Positions 1 to 12,314 of a stretch of DNA of 64,000 bases are shown here, piece after piece. Numbering within the stretch: the first letter of the stretch is position 1; every line of letters begins with the position of its first letter. This stretch comes from Platerodrilus igneus. Lineage: Eukaryota; Arthropoda; Insecta; Coleoptera; Lycidae. Below the pieces are notes generated by a model. That model ran no database searches. It saw nothing but the letters and a program-made list of their open reading frames with translations, and was not told where the DNA came from. Both the position numbers and the translations under genes were made by a program. Where the stretch lies: positions 2,718,001 through 2,782,000 of the forward strand of contig JARFIW010000941.1 of NCBI GenBank assembly GCA_036346225.1. The letters are read 5' to 3'.

Positions 1-29
1 TTCAAATCTCATACATATCACATAATATC

Positions 30-32
<3 letters not shown>

Positions 33-74
<42 letters not shown>
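33..74. repeat. (AT)n microsatellite
   Basis: Uninterrupted AT dinucleotide run of about 21 units. Length is probably polymorphic and may be imprecise in the assembly. Confidence 0.97.
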
Positions 75-78
<4 letters not shown>

Positions 79-128
79 AAGATAGGTTTAACGAGTCTTA
101 AATTAATACAAAATAAAAAAAAATTATT

Positions 129-131
<3 letters not shown>

Positions 132-172
<41 letters not shown>
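132..172. repeat. (AT)n microsatellite
   Basis: Second uninterrupted AT run, separated from the first by about 57 bases of AT-rich unique sequence. Confidence 0.97.
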
Positions 173-174
<2 letters not shown>

Positions 175-180
<6 letters not shown>

Positions 181-2227
181 GTTTTAAAGGTTTAAAATAA
201 AGATAAACGAAACAATTTCAAGACACCCTATATAAAGGAACAAACAGAAATTACGTGCGAAATTTATATTAATTAATTTTTATTTAAATAACGGGTATTA
301 ATCAAATTATACAAATAATAATTAAAAATTTAATAGCTTTGCAAAGAATTAAATGGCAGAAGTTAATGCCATGCATTTATTAATTTAATTGGAGTTAATT
401 GAACAATTATTGATATATAATAAGCATAAAAGCCTGTAAAAACCCAAGGTTAAACGCGTTGCTAACAAACGGATATATCAGGAGGGTTAAAATACCATGA
501 AACGAAGCTCGGAGAATTGTATTTAAAACGTTCGTTACGATCGTACACCTGCAGACTTTTAAATGTCAAGTTCTAATAAATTTGAGTAGATAAACATGCA
601 GATTCTACGTATATTGGAAACGGTTGAATGTTTTAGCATGAAATACTAAACAGGGGTTATTCAAAGGCACGTCACCAGTCCACGTGTGTTTAGACAGCAG
701 ATAGTCAAGAAAATCGATTTTGTACCACTCAGACCAGGGTAGAAAGGACACAGAAAACGCATAAGTAAGAGATACTAATAGGATAGCAGGGATTTGTAAA
801 GCGTCACAAGGTCTACGATTGGTCAATATGTTAGTTTGATTTGAAACAAGCACGAGGATAGTGGAACATGATATTCTTGAAATTTTATAAACGAGGTATT
901 AAAATTCGCGGATTTTGAAAAAGGAGTTGAGTGCAAAATTGCGAGAATGTGTTGTGTTAACAGGGGATTTCGCGTTAAGCAGGTATGGAGAGGTTACATT
1001 GGAGTGTATAAATGCTTTAGAGAACGTGGTGAAAGCCCTTAAGTTTTCGATCGCTCCAAACAACGTATCTAAGTATCACGAGCTGTAAGTATTACTAAAT
1101 CAGTTAAATTATGTTACAAGGTGATAGTCTCTTAAATAAATACGCGGTTAAGTGTGCCGATATTACATTTTAATAGAGATATCATCTATAATTATAATCA
1201 ACTCGGGTCGGGACATTAAGTAACGTGGTTTGAAGCATCTAATTAATGAAGAAATAATTTTAAATGGAATTTGGAATTGGTTATACCGGGGAGGCCGCGT
1301 TTGCAGTTCAATTTGGATGGAGTTTTTCTAGTAACAGCTAGAAATGACCTGCAGAACGGACAGAAGAAATAGATGGCATCATCCTCAGAGCAGAGATCTA
1401 CTATAAAATTCCAGGTAACGATTTGAATTGTGACTTTATAAACTGTGAATATTGGGGAGAAAGTATGAGAGTGAAATTTCAAGGTAGTGTGTATTATTTA
1501 CGTATTGAACTTAATACGTGTAAAAACTTTATTATGGTATTTAACTAGAAAGTTGAAGGTGTCTATAAAGCTTTTAAACGTTCCATCAGAACGTGAAATT
1601 TTGTGAAGAGTATATGGCTTTGTTTTGTTATTTATTTTAAAAGTATGCAAATACATAATTAGCTGGGTTATTCTGAGCTCACCCTACCCCAGAGTTTAGT
1701 TAGAGTAAAATGAATAAATAAATTATAAAGAAGGAAGTCTAGAGAAGGTATTATTCAAGGACCATTTACTCCGGGTACAATTTATGTGTTTAAGGATTTA
1801 AAAATAAAATACTGGACATTATAAAATAAGGTTTTCTGAAGTGTAACGTGATCAATGGAATATGGACTGTATTGCATTTCATTTGTAAATAGTTATAAAT
1901 AAAAGCTTGTATGTTGGTTGTATTTGAGGTTTTATTGCTAGTGTGTGTGTATGATTGAGAATATGCGAGTGAATCTAGATACCGAAGAAGAGATCCGAAT
2001 GAGCTAGCCGAAAGCAGTTGAAGAAGGCCGTTCAACTGAGGAAGAGAGAAAACGGGTAAGGATAATTTTTTTTTGAAGTAGTTAATGTTTGAAAATTTGT
2101 TATTGTCAAATTTGAAAATTTTATAAAAATTTCGAAAATAATTTATGGTTGGTAAGCATCTTACCCGAGTTCCACGGAATAATTTTGACGCCTACCTCGA
2201 GAGGCTCGATTCATATAAGGTAACACA
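175..2227. other. AT-rich stretch, no gene recognised
   Basis: Only short reading frames (about 80 codons at most) with no recognisable motif. It could be intergenic or intronic sequence of a host gene lying outside the window. No repeat shared with the rest of the window was noticed. Confidence 0.6.

Positions 2228-2266
<39 letters not shown>
2228..2266. repeat. (TA)n microsatellite
   Basis: About 19 TA units, followed by an impure TA-rich tail to about 2298. The tyrosine/isoleucine-rich frame running through it is an artefact of the repeat. Confidence 0.96.
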
Positions 2267-2269
<3 letters not shown>

Positions 2270-2299
2270 CAATATATTTATATACATATATATACATTG

Positions 2300-3960
2300 C
2301 AACAATATCGCCGCTCGCCTGGTGTATATAGCGCTCAATTGCCTTGCTAAACGCTACCTCTCTGTGCCTCTAAATAATCTAGAATAATTTTAAAATTCAC
2401 ACAATTAAATTTATGCCTCGGCTAGCTCAATTATACCCTACACAGAGTGAACGACAATATGATAACAAAGAATGTTTACACCCTTCCCTCTTTGAGTTTC
2501 ATACTTGAATAAGATAAACAAAATTCACCAAAATTTATATAATAAACTAAGAAATATGTACAATTTACACCTCTACAACCTTCGTAATGTCATTTGTCAT
2601 TTAAAACTTTTGAATCAAAGTAAAAATAAACATTCAATATTATCTTAACGAAATCATAACCTCTTTTTAATCAATTAATGCCAGCAAAAATAATTATGTA
2701 TTATATCGAATACTTCGTTCAACGTTCAATCAACCTTTCTCTTCTACCGTATAATCTACGTGTAAAAAAAATGTTTTTGATAACCCTTTATACAAAATAT
2801 TTAAGTACGTGTAAGTTTTAAATATTCATAAATAAAATTTATACTATTGGTTGAAACATAAACGCTAACCTGGTATTTTTGCGATAGATTTCCTGGTTTA
2901 AATCAGTTACTAGATTTGTGGATTTGAAGTAGTGACCCCGTAGCTCTGCGTACACCCCAATGCTTCTAATTGCTTCTACACTGCGTGTTGCTATCCAGTG
3001 ACTTCGTGTTGCTTTAGTGTATTCTTAACGTCTTGATTTAGATTTTCCCCAATTATTGTATTCAATACTTAGAGTATTGTAGTCTTACGTCCGTACTTAG
3101 TTAGATTTATTATTGAATTGCTTAGTTAGATTTTTTATTGAATTATTTAGTGCCCTAATTAATAAATTGTAAAGATTTGTTTATAACTAAATTAAATTTA
3201 GACTTACATTTTATGCCAACGGCGGATTTCTTACACAATCGTATGTTTGAACGCGCACTTAACTGTATTTTTTCATTTGAAATTTTAATTACTGTTTAAC
3301 CTCACAATTGAACTTTGCATAATACTTTTACTTCGATTAGTACAGTTCGTGTTTCGGTTAAGGAATCAATGATTGTTATCAGTTTAGATGAATTATATAT
3401 AGACTAGCCCTCCACGTGCTGTCATTGGTTGACCGTCTGCTATCTTATACTTCGACCATGGTGAGGCGTTGTCCTGCTAAATCATGCCGCCGGTTGGGTT
3501 TGACTTGGAGTTACTTACTATATGTGTTCGTCAGACGCTTCAAAAATTTACGTAAACAAAAGCTTTATATTATTGATTTTGTTCGCCAATGGTACTTCGT
3601 AGCTTTTAACATCACGCAATTGTAATTTTGTACAGGAATTTATCAAATTTTCCTTTCAATTCCGTACGGATACAAAGTTGTTGTTACATATTTTATTTGC
3701 CCAATATGCTGGGTTTTATTCAAAAATGTGGAGATTCCTACATTTAAAACATTACGTAGGCTAAATTTTGTAATGGGATTTTTTAACAGATGGCGTAAAT
3801 TAGATGCGTTTATTGACTTCTTGCGTTATGAAATATGCTTGTTTTGAAAGGCCTGTTTATTCTAAATATGCATTGATTATTTTCTTGGGCTAATGCGTCG
3901 AGCTCGAAAAAGATTTATTTTGCGTTTGTTTTACTTTAGATACGCCTGATTTGCATTTAT
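2300..3960. other. AT-rich stretch, no gene recognised
   Basis: No coding region could be supported. It contains a short tandem duplication of about 25 bp at 3096-3145 (unit starts CTTAGTTAGATTT). The frame at 3416-3625 has no recognisable motif. Confidence 0.6.
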
Positions 3961-3980
3961 TTAAAGTGTTACGTTTATCG

Positions 3981-4470
3981 TGGCAGTCACGTTGGGCGCC
4001 AAATTGATGCTACGTTGGCTCGTACCCGTGCGTAACACGAAGAAAATCAAAGAAATGACCGGGCTCAATCGGAGATTAGGGGGGGGTTGTCGAAAGCAGA
4101 CCAACAGATAAGGTACGCGGCTGTAAGGAGTTAGTAACAATACCTGCAAAAAAAAATTAGAATAGCAAACCTGCAATAAAAAAAAATTAGTCCTGCAAAC
4201 CTAAAATAAAGAAAAAGCATAGCATGCTGATCGAGCATAGATTGTTCAGTACTTTGTAGAATGTAAAAAAAACTGTTTGGATAATCTATATAATCTAACA
4301 ACGGTAAAAGCAATACAAAAATTTTTAGTACAAAGTGAGGTAATATTGGGGAGTAGCGGAAACGTTTCCTCACACACCAATTAAACATAAATCAGACAAA
4401 ATTTTAACAAAAAAAATAAATAGGTAAGCACAATTGATAGGAGTCATCCAGTATTGTTGATTCTTCTTTT
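3981..4470 (-). mobile_element. LTR fragment with tRNA-Lys-type primer site (Ty3/gypsy-like)
   Basis: Read on the minus strand, the primer-binding-site core TGGCGCCCAACGTG ends this segment (plus-strand 3981-4001). It lies directly after a sequence ending in GTAGCATCAATT. The roughly 70 bases before the primer site align with the end of the LTR at 41568-41801: both share a TGA-CCCGG-CATTTCTTT block and end GTAGCAT-AATT followed by a primer-site-like motif. The outer LTR boundary is not defined; 4470 is approximate. No gag follows in the minus direction, so this looks like a 5' LTR plus primer site left after loss of the rest. The primer-site match is strong; family placement is by analogy. 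Confidence 0.6.
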
Positions 4471-4474
4471 TTTT

Positions 4475-7400
4475 TTTAAATAGCATGCAAGTCTATGGCA
4501 AAAAGTATCAGAACGACAAAGATATGGCAAAACAACGGATAGATATTTAAAGTAAGAATAAGTATGAAATAGGTCAACTTACAAAAGGTCCTTCAGTAAC
4601 GCTTCCTTGCAATTGAAGTGTAGGATTCACGATGTCCGGCACTAACGCAGCACTTCACCCTTGACTGGGAGGGTGTTGATGGAACTTATCACACGTTACC
4701 CTAATCACACCTACGTATTTCACTGGTGTTAGCAGCAGACATTATCACGCGACGGAACTATGTAGCATTGATAAATTTCTTGTTAATTCTATTTCCTGAG
4801 ACAATAATTTCGAAATATTTTGTAGCACTAGTTTAATTTCAACTGGGACCAAATGTATATTATTTTCATAAACATCCAAAAAGCAGTGAGAAACTTCAAC
4901 CAATACCTTTGTAAACCGGTAATCTGTTATATTTCGCAAATAACGAAATTTGCGCAAACAATGATCTGTTTTAGATTCTTTGGGGTTAGAAAATTCAGAA
5001 ACTACAGTATTACCTGTATTTGGATAATCCAAAGTATGTACTACTCTGATAAAAAAGACCGCGAAACTAGATCGCACACACAGTTTAAATATCAAAAAGA
5101 CAAAGCACCCAACAAAACCACAATGAGTAAAGCACGTGTATCACTAAAGTAAGTCCGTAAAATGTTCCGTAAAACACGTGCGTCGACCAAACACGTTCGC
5201 CTATCAACCATACTACTTCAATCGGAATTAGCACTACACTTTCTACAGTTAATATATAACTTTTATTTCACAAGAAAAACAACTAAAATCGTGCCGTGCT
5301 TGTTCATGAACAATTCGAAAATTCATACCGCATTAATTCTCACTATTGTCAAAGCAAAGAAAAAGCAGTATTTTTAACGTAATTAATATATAGGAACCAA
5401 GAACAAACTACAACTACTCACCTGTTTATTCAACTCGTTCTATTCCAACCTCTTATCGTCTATTATCTAGACTTGTATATCCACATAAGGAACAAAATCT
5501 ATACGAACGGCAAGACAAGAACGATGCAATCCACTCATTATAATACGATGCATTCGTCTAAGGAGTCAATAAATATAAAATACAGAAATAGTAGTTACAG
5601 AAATGTATCTACTAATTGGGAAAAAGCGTAAAATGTTAAGCTATAAAAATGCACGTTACAAAAGATTACGAATGTATTAATGTTTCTAAAATGAATTGAG
5701 TTGAAATGTACGAAATCTTATTTAGTATTTAATATTTATATATTATTTCACCATAGCTTTGTTTAAATTAAACGCCTTTTCTAAACTTCTACACCACTCC
5801 CTGTTGGTTGTTGTGTCATTGACTTTTCGTGATCGTGTGACCGTCGTAAGCCAATGTGAATCGACTAGTCGCCGCGAGTGGGAAATACAATAGGTTATCC
5901 CGAGACTGAAGTAGACACAATTTTTCCAAGATGTTAAAGTCCTGAGCGCCGGCAATTGAGTGCTGTGGAAGAAAACTATGCCTTGTTTCTTCTTTCCTTT
6001 ACGTCTTTTTTGGCGTTACCCAGGTATTTTACAGAAAGAATGAAGTGGGTTATGCTGATAAATGTTAAAGACACTCCTTGAATAAGCTGTTTTTAGTCTT
6101 GGAAATGCTTTATTGTGTTTAATTTTAGCATTATAAATTCATAGATATGCTATCTAGAACGATGTGCTGTCTAATAGTCTTTTATCTTTATCTGATTTTA
6201 TGTTAAATATGATGCGAGGTTGCATAATTTATACCCGTTCATGTAACCATCAAATTGCACCTTTAAATTATAACAATGATTTATAAATTGTAATGCCCTA
6301 ATAACTTGGATACCACTAAACAAGATAAAAATTAATAAAATATGCGTTCCGCGTACAGCAGTGTAGGTATGTATTTTAGACGACCGCATCTGTAATACGA
6401 AAAGTTTTGTTAGTGACGGTGGATAACATTACTTACACTGTGCATAATGTTATATGCAATGCTTTTAAATAAACACATACGTGGACTTTTACTTTAAGAA
6501 GCTTATAATATTTATGTCAAATTTTGTTTACAAATTAGGAATGCCAACAAAATGTCAGGAATAATTTGTAGAGACGTAAAGTGAAACTACTTTGTTTATT
6601 ATATGTATAATAGCAGTTACAGAAGAAATTTGTTACAATAGCAAGATGTAATTTAAGCTGTCTTTTATTATCTTAACCTGTGACGTTTCTTTGAAATGTT
6701 CAATATCATATTTTTGTTTAATAGTTTTTGTATTAGTAAATCTTATCAAAAAAGGTTAGGCATTTTTGGTTTAAGGAATAATTGTTTCGGTATAATATAT
6801 TGTTCATTCTCTAAGACGCTCAAATTCATTATAACGATTTAAAAAGAAATGATATCAGCAACACAGTTTGTATTCTAAAATTCCAGCTTTATAATTCATT
6901 TGTTTCTGACTAATAATGTATTACGCTGGTATCAATGATCTCATCGCCTGAGCACAAAAACGGTTACGTACAGAATTGTGCCGAGTTAAAAGAATAAAAA
7001 TTCTCTTTCTCTGATACTAGTTAACCTTTCCGTAAGTTATTTTTACAGATATTCAGATAGGAAAACAACACAAAGTAATTGCAATTTGCAGTTTAACTCA
7101 TCTGTCCAAAGTTTGCCAAAAATGTCTCGAATTATTTTATGCGGAGCAAATCGATTTCCTACAGAGCACTTTGTATTTACCAAGCAAATATTTATCATGT
7201 ACCTTAAGTAGGTTAACTTACCTTGAAGAATATGTTATCGAACTGATGGCAAGTAGTCGATATCGTTTGGATAATACTCTATCAGGTTCATTGCTTTTTA
7301 ATTTTAGGGGCACCTTTGAAACGATATGGTGGAATACAATGGATAGTGGACTGTAGGGAAATGTTGATTTTTGGTTACAATTGGTCTTTATACGACCGCA

Positions 7401-9158
7401 GAGACCGGCATAATTTAAATGAAAATTAATGAAAGTATCATGTTAAGTGATAACAACATCTGGCAACACTTACATGAATTGGCTTCTTTTGCGTTGCTTG
7501 TCGAGCAGCATTCTCTTGTAAAAGAGTAGCCACGCGTGTGGAATTTACAAAATTTACAACAGGGTTGATGCAAATTTAAAGGCACCTATTTGTAGATTTT
7601 GCCGCGACACACTTTTCAAAACGTCACAACTCTTCGGCGGTTGATTGTAGTCTCACTGCCCGCGCACTCGCAATCCTTGAACTTCGGTTCAATTCGATTA
7701 CCGAGGCGCACACAAAGAATACGTCTGTTAAACTTTTAAACAACTTGGTTTGCCTACCCGCGAGGACGATCCAACCTTTTTTGGCTATAAGTTGTTGAGA
7801 ACAACCAGTTTCGAAGTGCCAAGAGATAAATGCTTTTAGTGGTGTCTGAGTTATTTACACGTAAAAATCACTCGTCAGACATTTAAGAAAAACTCTGAAA
7901 CTATAATGTAGAAAAATTGTAAAGAATAAAGGTTTTTAATTAATTGCATAAAATTTGCAAACCTTTTCCCAGTACGTTTTAGTTAACGGGTTAAGAATTT
8001 ATATAGTAATTTTGCACTCGTCGATATCATTTTTTAAGAACTAAGACTTGTAATGATAAGTAAAAAATTTAGATAACATTTGTAATTGTAAAGATTTCTT
8101 ATCATGTACTTTTAAAGAATTAACGGTAACATTTTATAATAAATATTTTGCAATTATCTAACGTGTTAATAAGTCAGGTTTAAATGACTTTTTATAATTT
8201 ATTTTCAGTTAACCGTTTTAAATGTTATGTATAGGTAGATATTTTTATTCAGTATGTTATGAATTAGAATGTAATTTTGCAAAATGTAATATCTGATTGG
8301 CTTAGCCGGTTGCACGCCAACGTTTTTCCGTATTTCTTTAAATTTATCTATCAGAAGCTTTGGTTATAGTTATGCTGCTACCTTTTTGTCCTTTTTTTCT
8401 TGCGATTGTCGCTCTACACTCTCCGTCAACGATGGTAGAACATGTCAATTTAAAAATGCGGTTTGTTGTGTATAGGTACTCTTAAATAACCAAAATTCAC
8501 AGAGTACGGTACTGTAAATACAGATCAGTGCCACTGCTTCGGTTATTGACCTGGAAACTTTTGAAGATGATAAAGTGATAGGCTCAACTCAATGATTTAT
8601 TTATTATTGCTGTATAAAAGATAAGTGTATGAATAACTACTTCCTTTTGCGTTTGCATTGAAGTTTTGTGGCGATCGTATGATTGATTCCCCCATATAAA
8701 AAAAAATTTTTCTTTTTATACTTGAATTTAGAAAGACAGAAATAGTTACTTAAAAATTACACAATCCGACATGATTTTTGATGTTTTGAATTTAATAAGT
8801 GTCCTTAGCTAATACAGGTACGTTGATTCTGAATGTGAATTTGGTTTGAGCCCATCAGCAAGATTTTCACAAAATTAAAAAAACCTTGTAAGATATTTTG
8901 TACTAGAGCAAAGAAGTACCTTTATGATATTTCCTAAATTGCATTAAAATTATTTCTTTAAAATACTTGATACATCGATAAAAAATATTTTAGTATAATA
9001 TTATGTTTATTTCATTTCAATGACAACACTTTCATTTCCGCATCTGTCAAGGTCAACTTGATGGCATCAGCAGTTGTTTACGAAATAGTTAGTTAGCGCC
9101 AGTTGTTTGTAGCATTCATCGAGTTGTGTTTTGTTTTCTGAGTGATTCGTGCGTCATA
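4475..9158. other. No gene recognised
   Basis: Several frames of 60-116 codons occur (for example 4745-5095 minus, 5743-5955 minus), but none shows a conserved motif, repeat family or plausible splice structure that I could defend. A locally GC-richer patch at about 7540-7760, with several CG dinucleotides, stands out from the AT-rich surroundings and could be a promoter-proximal region. Confidence 0.5.
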
Positions 9159-10341
9159 ATGTCATCAAGAACGTGCAAAAATAGTCCTGATATATTTTGT
9201 TACGTGTGATTAACGATAGCAACGCATCTACGAAACAACAGAATTTATCAAAAAAGCTTATCACGCTTACTTCAGTGTAAAGCTTGATGATTAGGACAAA
9301 CCTTGGGCTCCACACAAAGTGTGCTTTCAGTGTGTCGAGATACTGAGAAAATGGACAAAAGGTAGACGTAGCTCTTTACCCTTTGGCATTCCTATGGTAT
9401 GGAGGGAACAAAAAAAACAACATGGAGACGACTGTTACTTTTGCTCCTGCGATGTCAAGGGTTTCAATCGAAAAATAAACATTTTATTCAGTATTCTGAT
9501 TTACAGTCTGCTAAACGACCTGTACTTTATGGACCAGGAATTCCCATTCCTCCACCTTTTCTTCACACCATCCAACAGCAATCATCAAATGAAAGTTTAA
9601 ACGAAAAAAACCGATGAAGACGAATTCAATCCTGATATAGACCAACCTCAACAGTTTCACCAAGCTGAACTAAATGACTTAGTGAGAGACTTGGGCCTAT
9701 CGAAAGATGCTGCACAAATCTTAGGATCACGACTGATTGACAAAAATCTGTTGTCTCCAGGAACCACATTTCTGTGGTATAGGCATCGCGAAAAAGGGTT
9801 CGTAGAATATTTCTCTCAAGAGGGCTCACTGGTGTAGTGTAATAATATTTCTGTTTTATTCAAAAAAATGGGAGCTGACAATTACGATTCTATGGAGGTT
9901 ATTTATTGATTCTTATAAGAGAAGTCTGAAGGGTGTCTTGTTGCACAATGGCAATACTTATGCCTCGGTGGCTGTTGCTCACTCCGTGCATCTCAAAGAA
10001 ACGTATGAGAATCTTGAGCTGTTGCTAAATACAATAAAGTATAACAAATATTGTTGGCAACTCTGTGGAGACCTCAAAATAATATCCATGCTTTTGGGTC
10101 AGCAGTCTGGATTCACAAACTATCCATGTTTTTTGTGCGAGAGTGGGACAGTCAAGCACGAAATTTACATTACGTTAAGAAAGAATGGCCACTCAGAGAA
10201 AGACTTGCACCGGGACAAAAAAAATGTGCCGCGTGATGCATTAGTTGACCTAAAATTAGTTCTTTTGCCTCCTTCACATAAAGTTAGGATGGATCAAGCA
10301 GTTTGTCAAAGCTTTAAATCAACAAGGTTACTGCTTTAAAT
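9159..10341 (+). pseudogene. Broken copy of an arthropod multicopy protein family, 5' part
   Basis: From the ATG at 9159 a cysteine-rich N-terminus can be followed across stops and frame changes: a C-x2-C pair near 9180-9215, then CFQCVEILRKW (9319-9351) and FGIPMVWREQ, then CYFCSCDVKGFN. From 9626 a segment with LNDLVRDLGLS and LLSPGT follows, and the frame at 9938-10339 contains LLGQQSGFTNYPCFLC. This order matches an uncharacterised family that I know as highly multicopy in arthropod genomes and probably mobile-element-derived; its function is unknown to me. Stops near 9212, 9290, 9836 and 9910 and several frame changes show it is dead. The reading resumes at 16022 beyond the inserted LINE. 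Confidence 0.7.
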
Positions 10342-10354
10342 ACCTGTGCGACAA
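10342..10354 (+). repeat. Target-site duplication, left of LINE
   Basis: ACCTGTGCGACAA, repeated exactly at 16009-16021. The pair brackets the LINE and restores the interrupted gene when collapsed to one copy. Confidence 0.95.
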
Positions 10355-11093
10355 CCCGTGTGGTTGGTGGCTACCCATCGGGCGCGTCCCCAGGTGGCGG
10401 ATAGGGGGGACCCAATGTCACCGTACGAGTAATCGTTCGCTGCCATCGGGTTATGTGACAGAATAAGCCTAGCACTCGTAATGATCCAGAGCGCTGAGTA
10501 GAATAAAACCTACAATATGCGGGGGAACGAGTGTACGTCAATGCGGACTAAACCCCGCATGATGATGGTCTAGGTTAATCTCACATCGCGGACCAAACCA
10601 CCAAACCCCTACTGCTACATGGGCCGGTAGCGGTCTGCACAGGGTCTAGGCCACCTCGTGTTTGTGCCGTGCGAGGCGACCCGTGTCGGTCGGATGATGG
10701 GATCCTGGTGGTTGAGCCACACCTGAGGCGGTTTAGATCCTCAGTGTCTGGCAACACGCCACTTTGGCCCAGATTTCACCTAGACGGGGGTCGAGACTAA
10801 CCCATCTCGATCAATCGGCTGTGTCGTCGGGTCAGACTGCCGACTGGGTGAGCTCCTGGAGGTGAAGGGCGTGCAGCCGGTACTGTGGGTGAGCAGCACA
10901 TGCTACATGTGTGCTGCTACAAAGCGGTATGCGGGCTCGTACGTCAGTCATCTTAAGGGGAGCTATATCTTCCTGGTAGCCCTGGTGTTGTTTTACACAC
11001 CCCAAATTTGGGCTCCATGGTGGGTGGGAGCCGGGAAGATGAATTTTATTTAGCAAAACATAGATCCTATAGCTAATGTAGTCAATCCAGAGG

Positions 11094-12287
11094 GTGCGTC
11101 CTCGGACACCTCAAGTTTTGTTGCAGGTCCCACAGGAACTGCAACGGAAAGAACATCAATATCAGCCCCAAGGTGGGGTGAAGGATAAGCCAGAGGAGTG
11201 GCAACAGCAGCGCCCACAGAAAAAGCGAATCAGTGGGGCTGAACAGAAAGAAGGAGGAGGGCCCGTTTGGCGGCACAGGAGGGTGTAGTGGAAAAGGCTG
11301 GCCCTATGGCTAACCCATCCACGACACAACCTGGTGCCAATCAAACACCCTCCACTTCAAAACCATCTACCTCCGCCTCTAGGCCTGCAGAGGCCAAGAC
11401 GCGGAGCATGAAAAGAGCTAGATCTGAGGGCACCCCTCCGCAAGGTAGACCACGGAAGAGGGCTGTCAGACTAGCACTAAACAGCCGTCACTGACAGCTA
11501 CGTGGAGGCAGCTGCTCGGCACCTCCAGGTGGCTGTCATAGACAAGAACAACCCTGGGGTAAGATTACCAAGGCCCAAGCAGAGACCTTGCAATTAGCAA
11601 TTGAGAAGGCTTTGGACGATCATCTGTTCGCTCTTCCCAATGATAGCGCTCCCCGACCTTTAGGAGGTGGGCGTACTCGGGCGAGATCTTCCGGATCTGG
11701 TGCGAGGATGACCACTCTAACATGGATTACGGAGGCGGTTGGCAACCTCCCACTACTGTGGGAGGCTGCACGCCTACTGTCGTCCAGGTGGGACTGCTGC
11801 CTAGGCTGCTGAAGGCGGCGCTGTGGATTCCAGGGGCCCCGGAAGACATGGATGTCGTCCAAAGGCGTCTACGTGTGCAGAACCCTGGGCTGACATATCC
11901 AAGTGGTGCGTTTTCCACACCGCCACAAGAGATCAACCTCCAGGGAGGCTGATAGTCTTTGGCGTTGGGGAAGACGTGAGGAGATTATCAACAGAAAGGG
12001 AGGCAAGCTACATTATAAGCTCACCTCACTAAATCTCAAGATACAAAAGTGCAACCTGCCGCAGAGGCAGCTCAACCGGCTGCCGCGCAAAGCAGGCTCA
12101 ACCTCCACCTCCTGAGCAGCTACGGCGAGCTCCGCTCCTACAGCAACCTCAGGAGGCTGAGGTAGTTGAACCATCGACTGCGTCAAGCAGTCAGATGGAT
12201 ACAGCAGACTCGGATCCGCTGCTAGTGGGATGGCTTGCGGAAGAGTATAGTAAAGCGTCGCTGGACAGCCCGCCCAGCGACGCTTGA
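11094..12287 (+). pseudogene. LINE ORF1 (nucleic-acid-binding protein), degraded
   Basis: First reading frame of the LINE, split over all three frames. Visible parts are a basic, serine/proline-rich N-terminal region (11276-11494, with PPQGRPRKRAV), a central segment at 11588-12030 containing AIEKALDDHLFALPNDSAP, a TLTWITEAVGNLP stretch and SKWCVF, and an acidic/serine-rich tail ending in SPPSDA with a stop at 12285-12287. I do not see a CCHC knuckle. ORF1 proteins of this class bind RNA and form the transposition particle. At least four frame changes are needed to follow it. The end overlaps a perfect hairpin described separately, and ORF2 begins 27 bases downstream. Confidence 0.75.
12253..12285 (+). 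other. Perfect 12-bp stem-loop spanning the ORF1 stop
   Basis: AAGCGTCGCTGG at 12253-12264 and its exact reverse complement at 12274-12285 enclose a 9-nt loop. The right arm ends on the first base of the ORF1 TGA stop (12285-12287). The stem is GC-rich and 30 bases upstream of the ORF2 ATG. It may influence termination or reinitiation; that role is inference. Confidence 0.8.
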
Positions 12288-12314
12288 TAAGCAAGTTTGA
12301 CCCGTCACAGACCA

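Noticed and set aside
2145..2387. 80-codon open frame rich in isoleucine/tyrosine
   Set aside because: It is the translation of the (TA)n microsatellite with no support outside it.
4745..5095. 116-codon minus-strand frame
   Set aside because: An overlapping 99-codon frame exists on the other strand and neither shows a motif; chance frames are likely.
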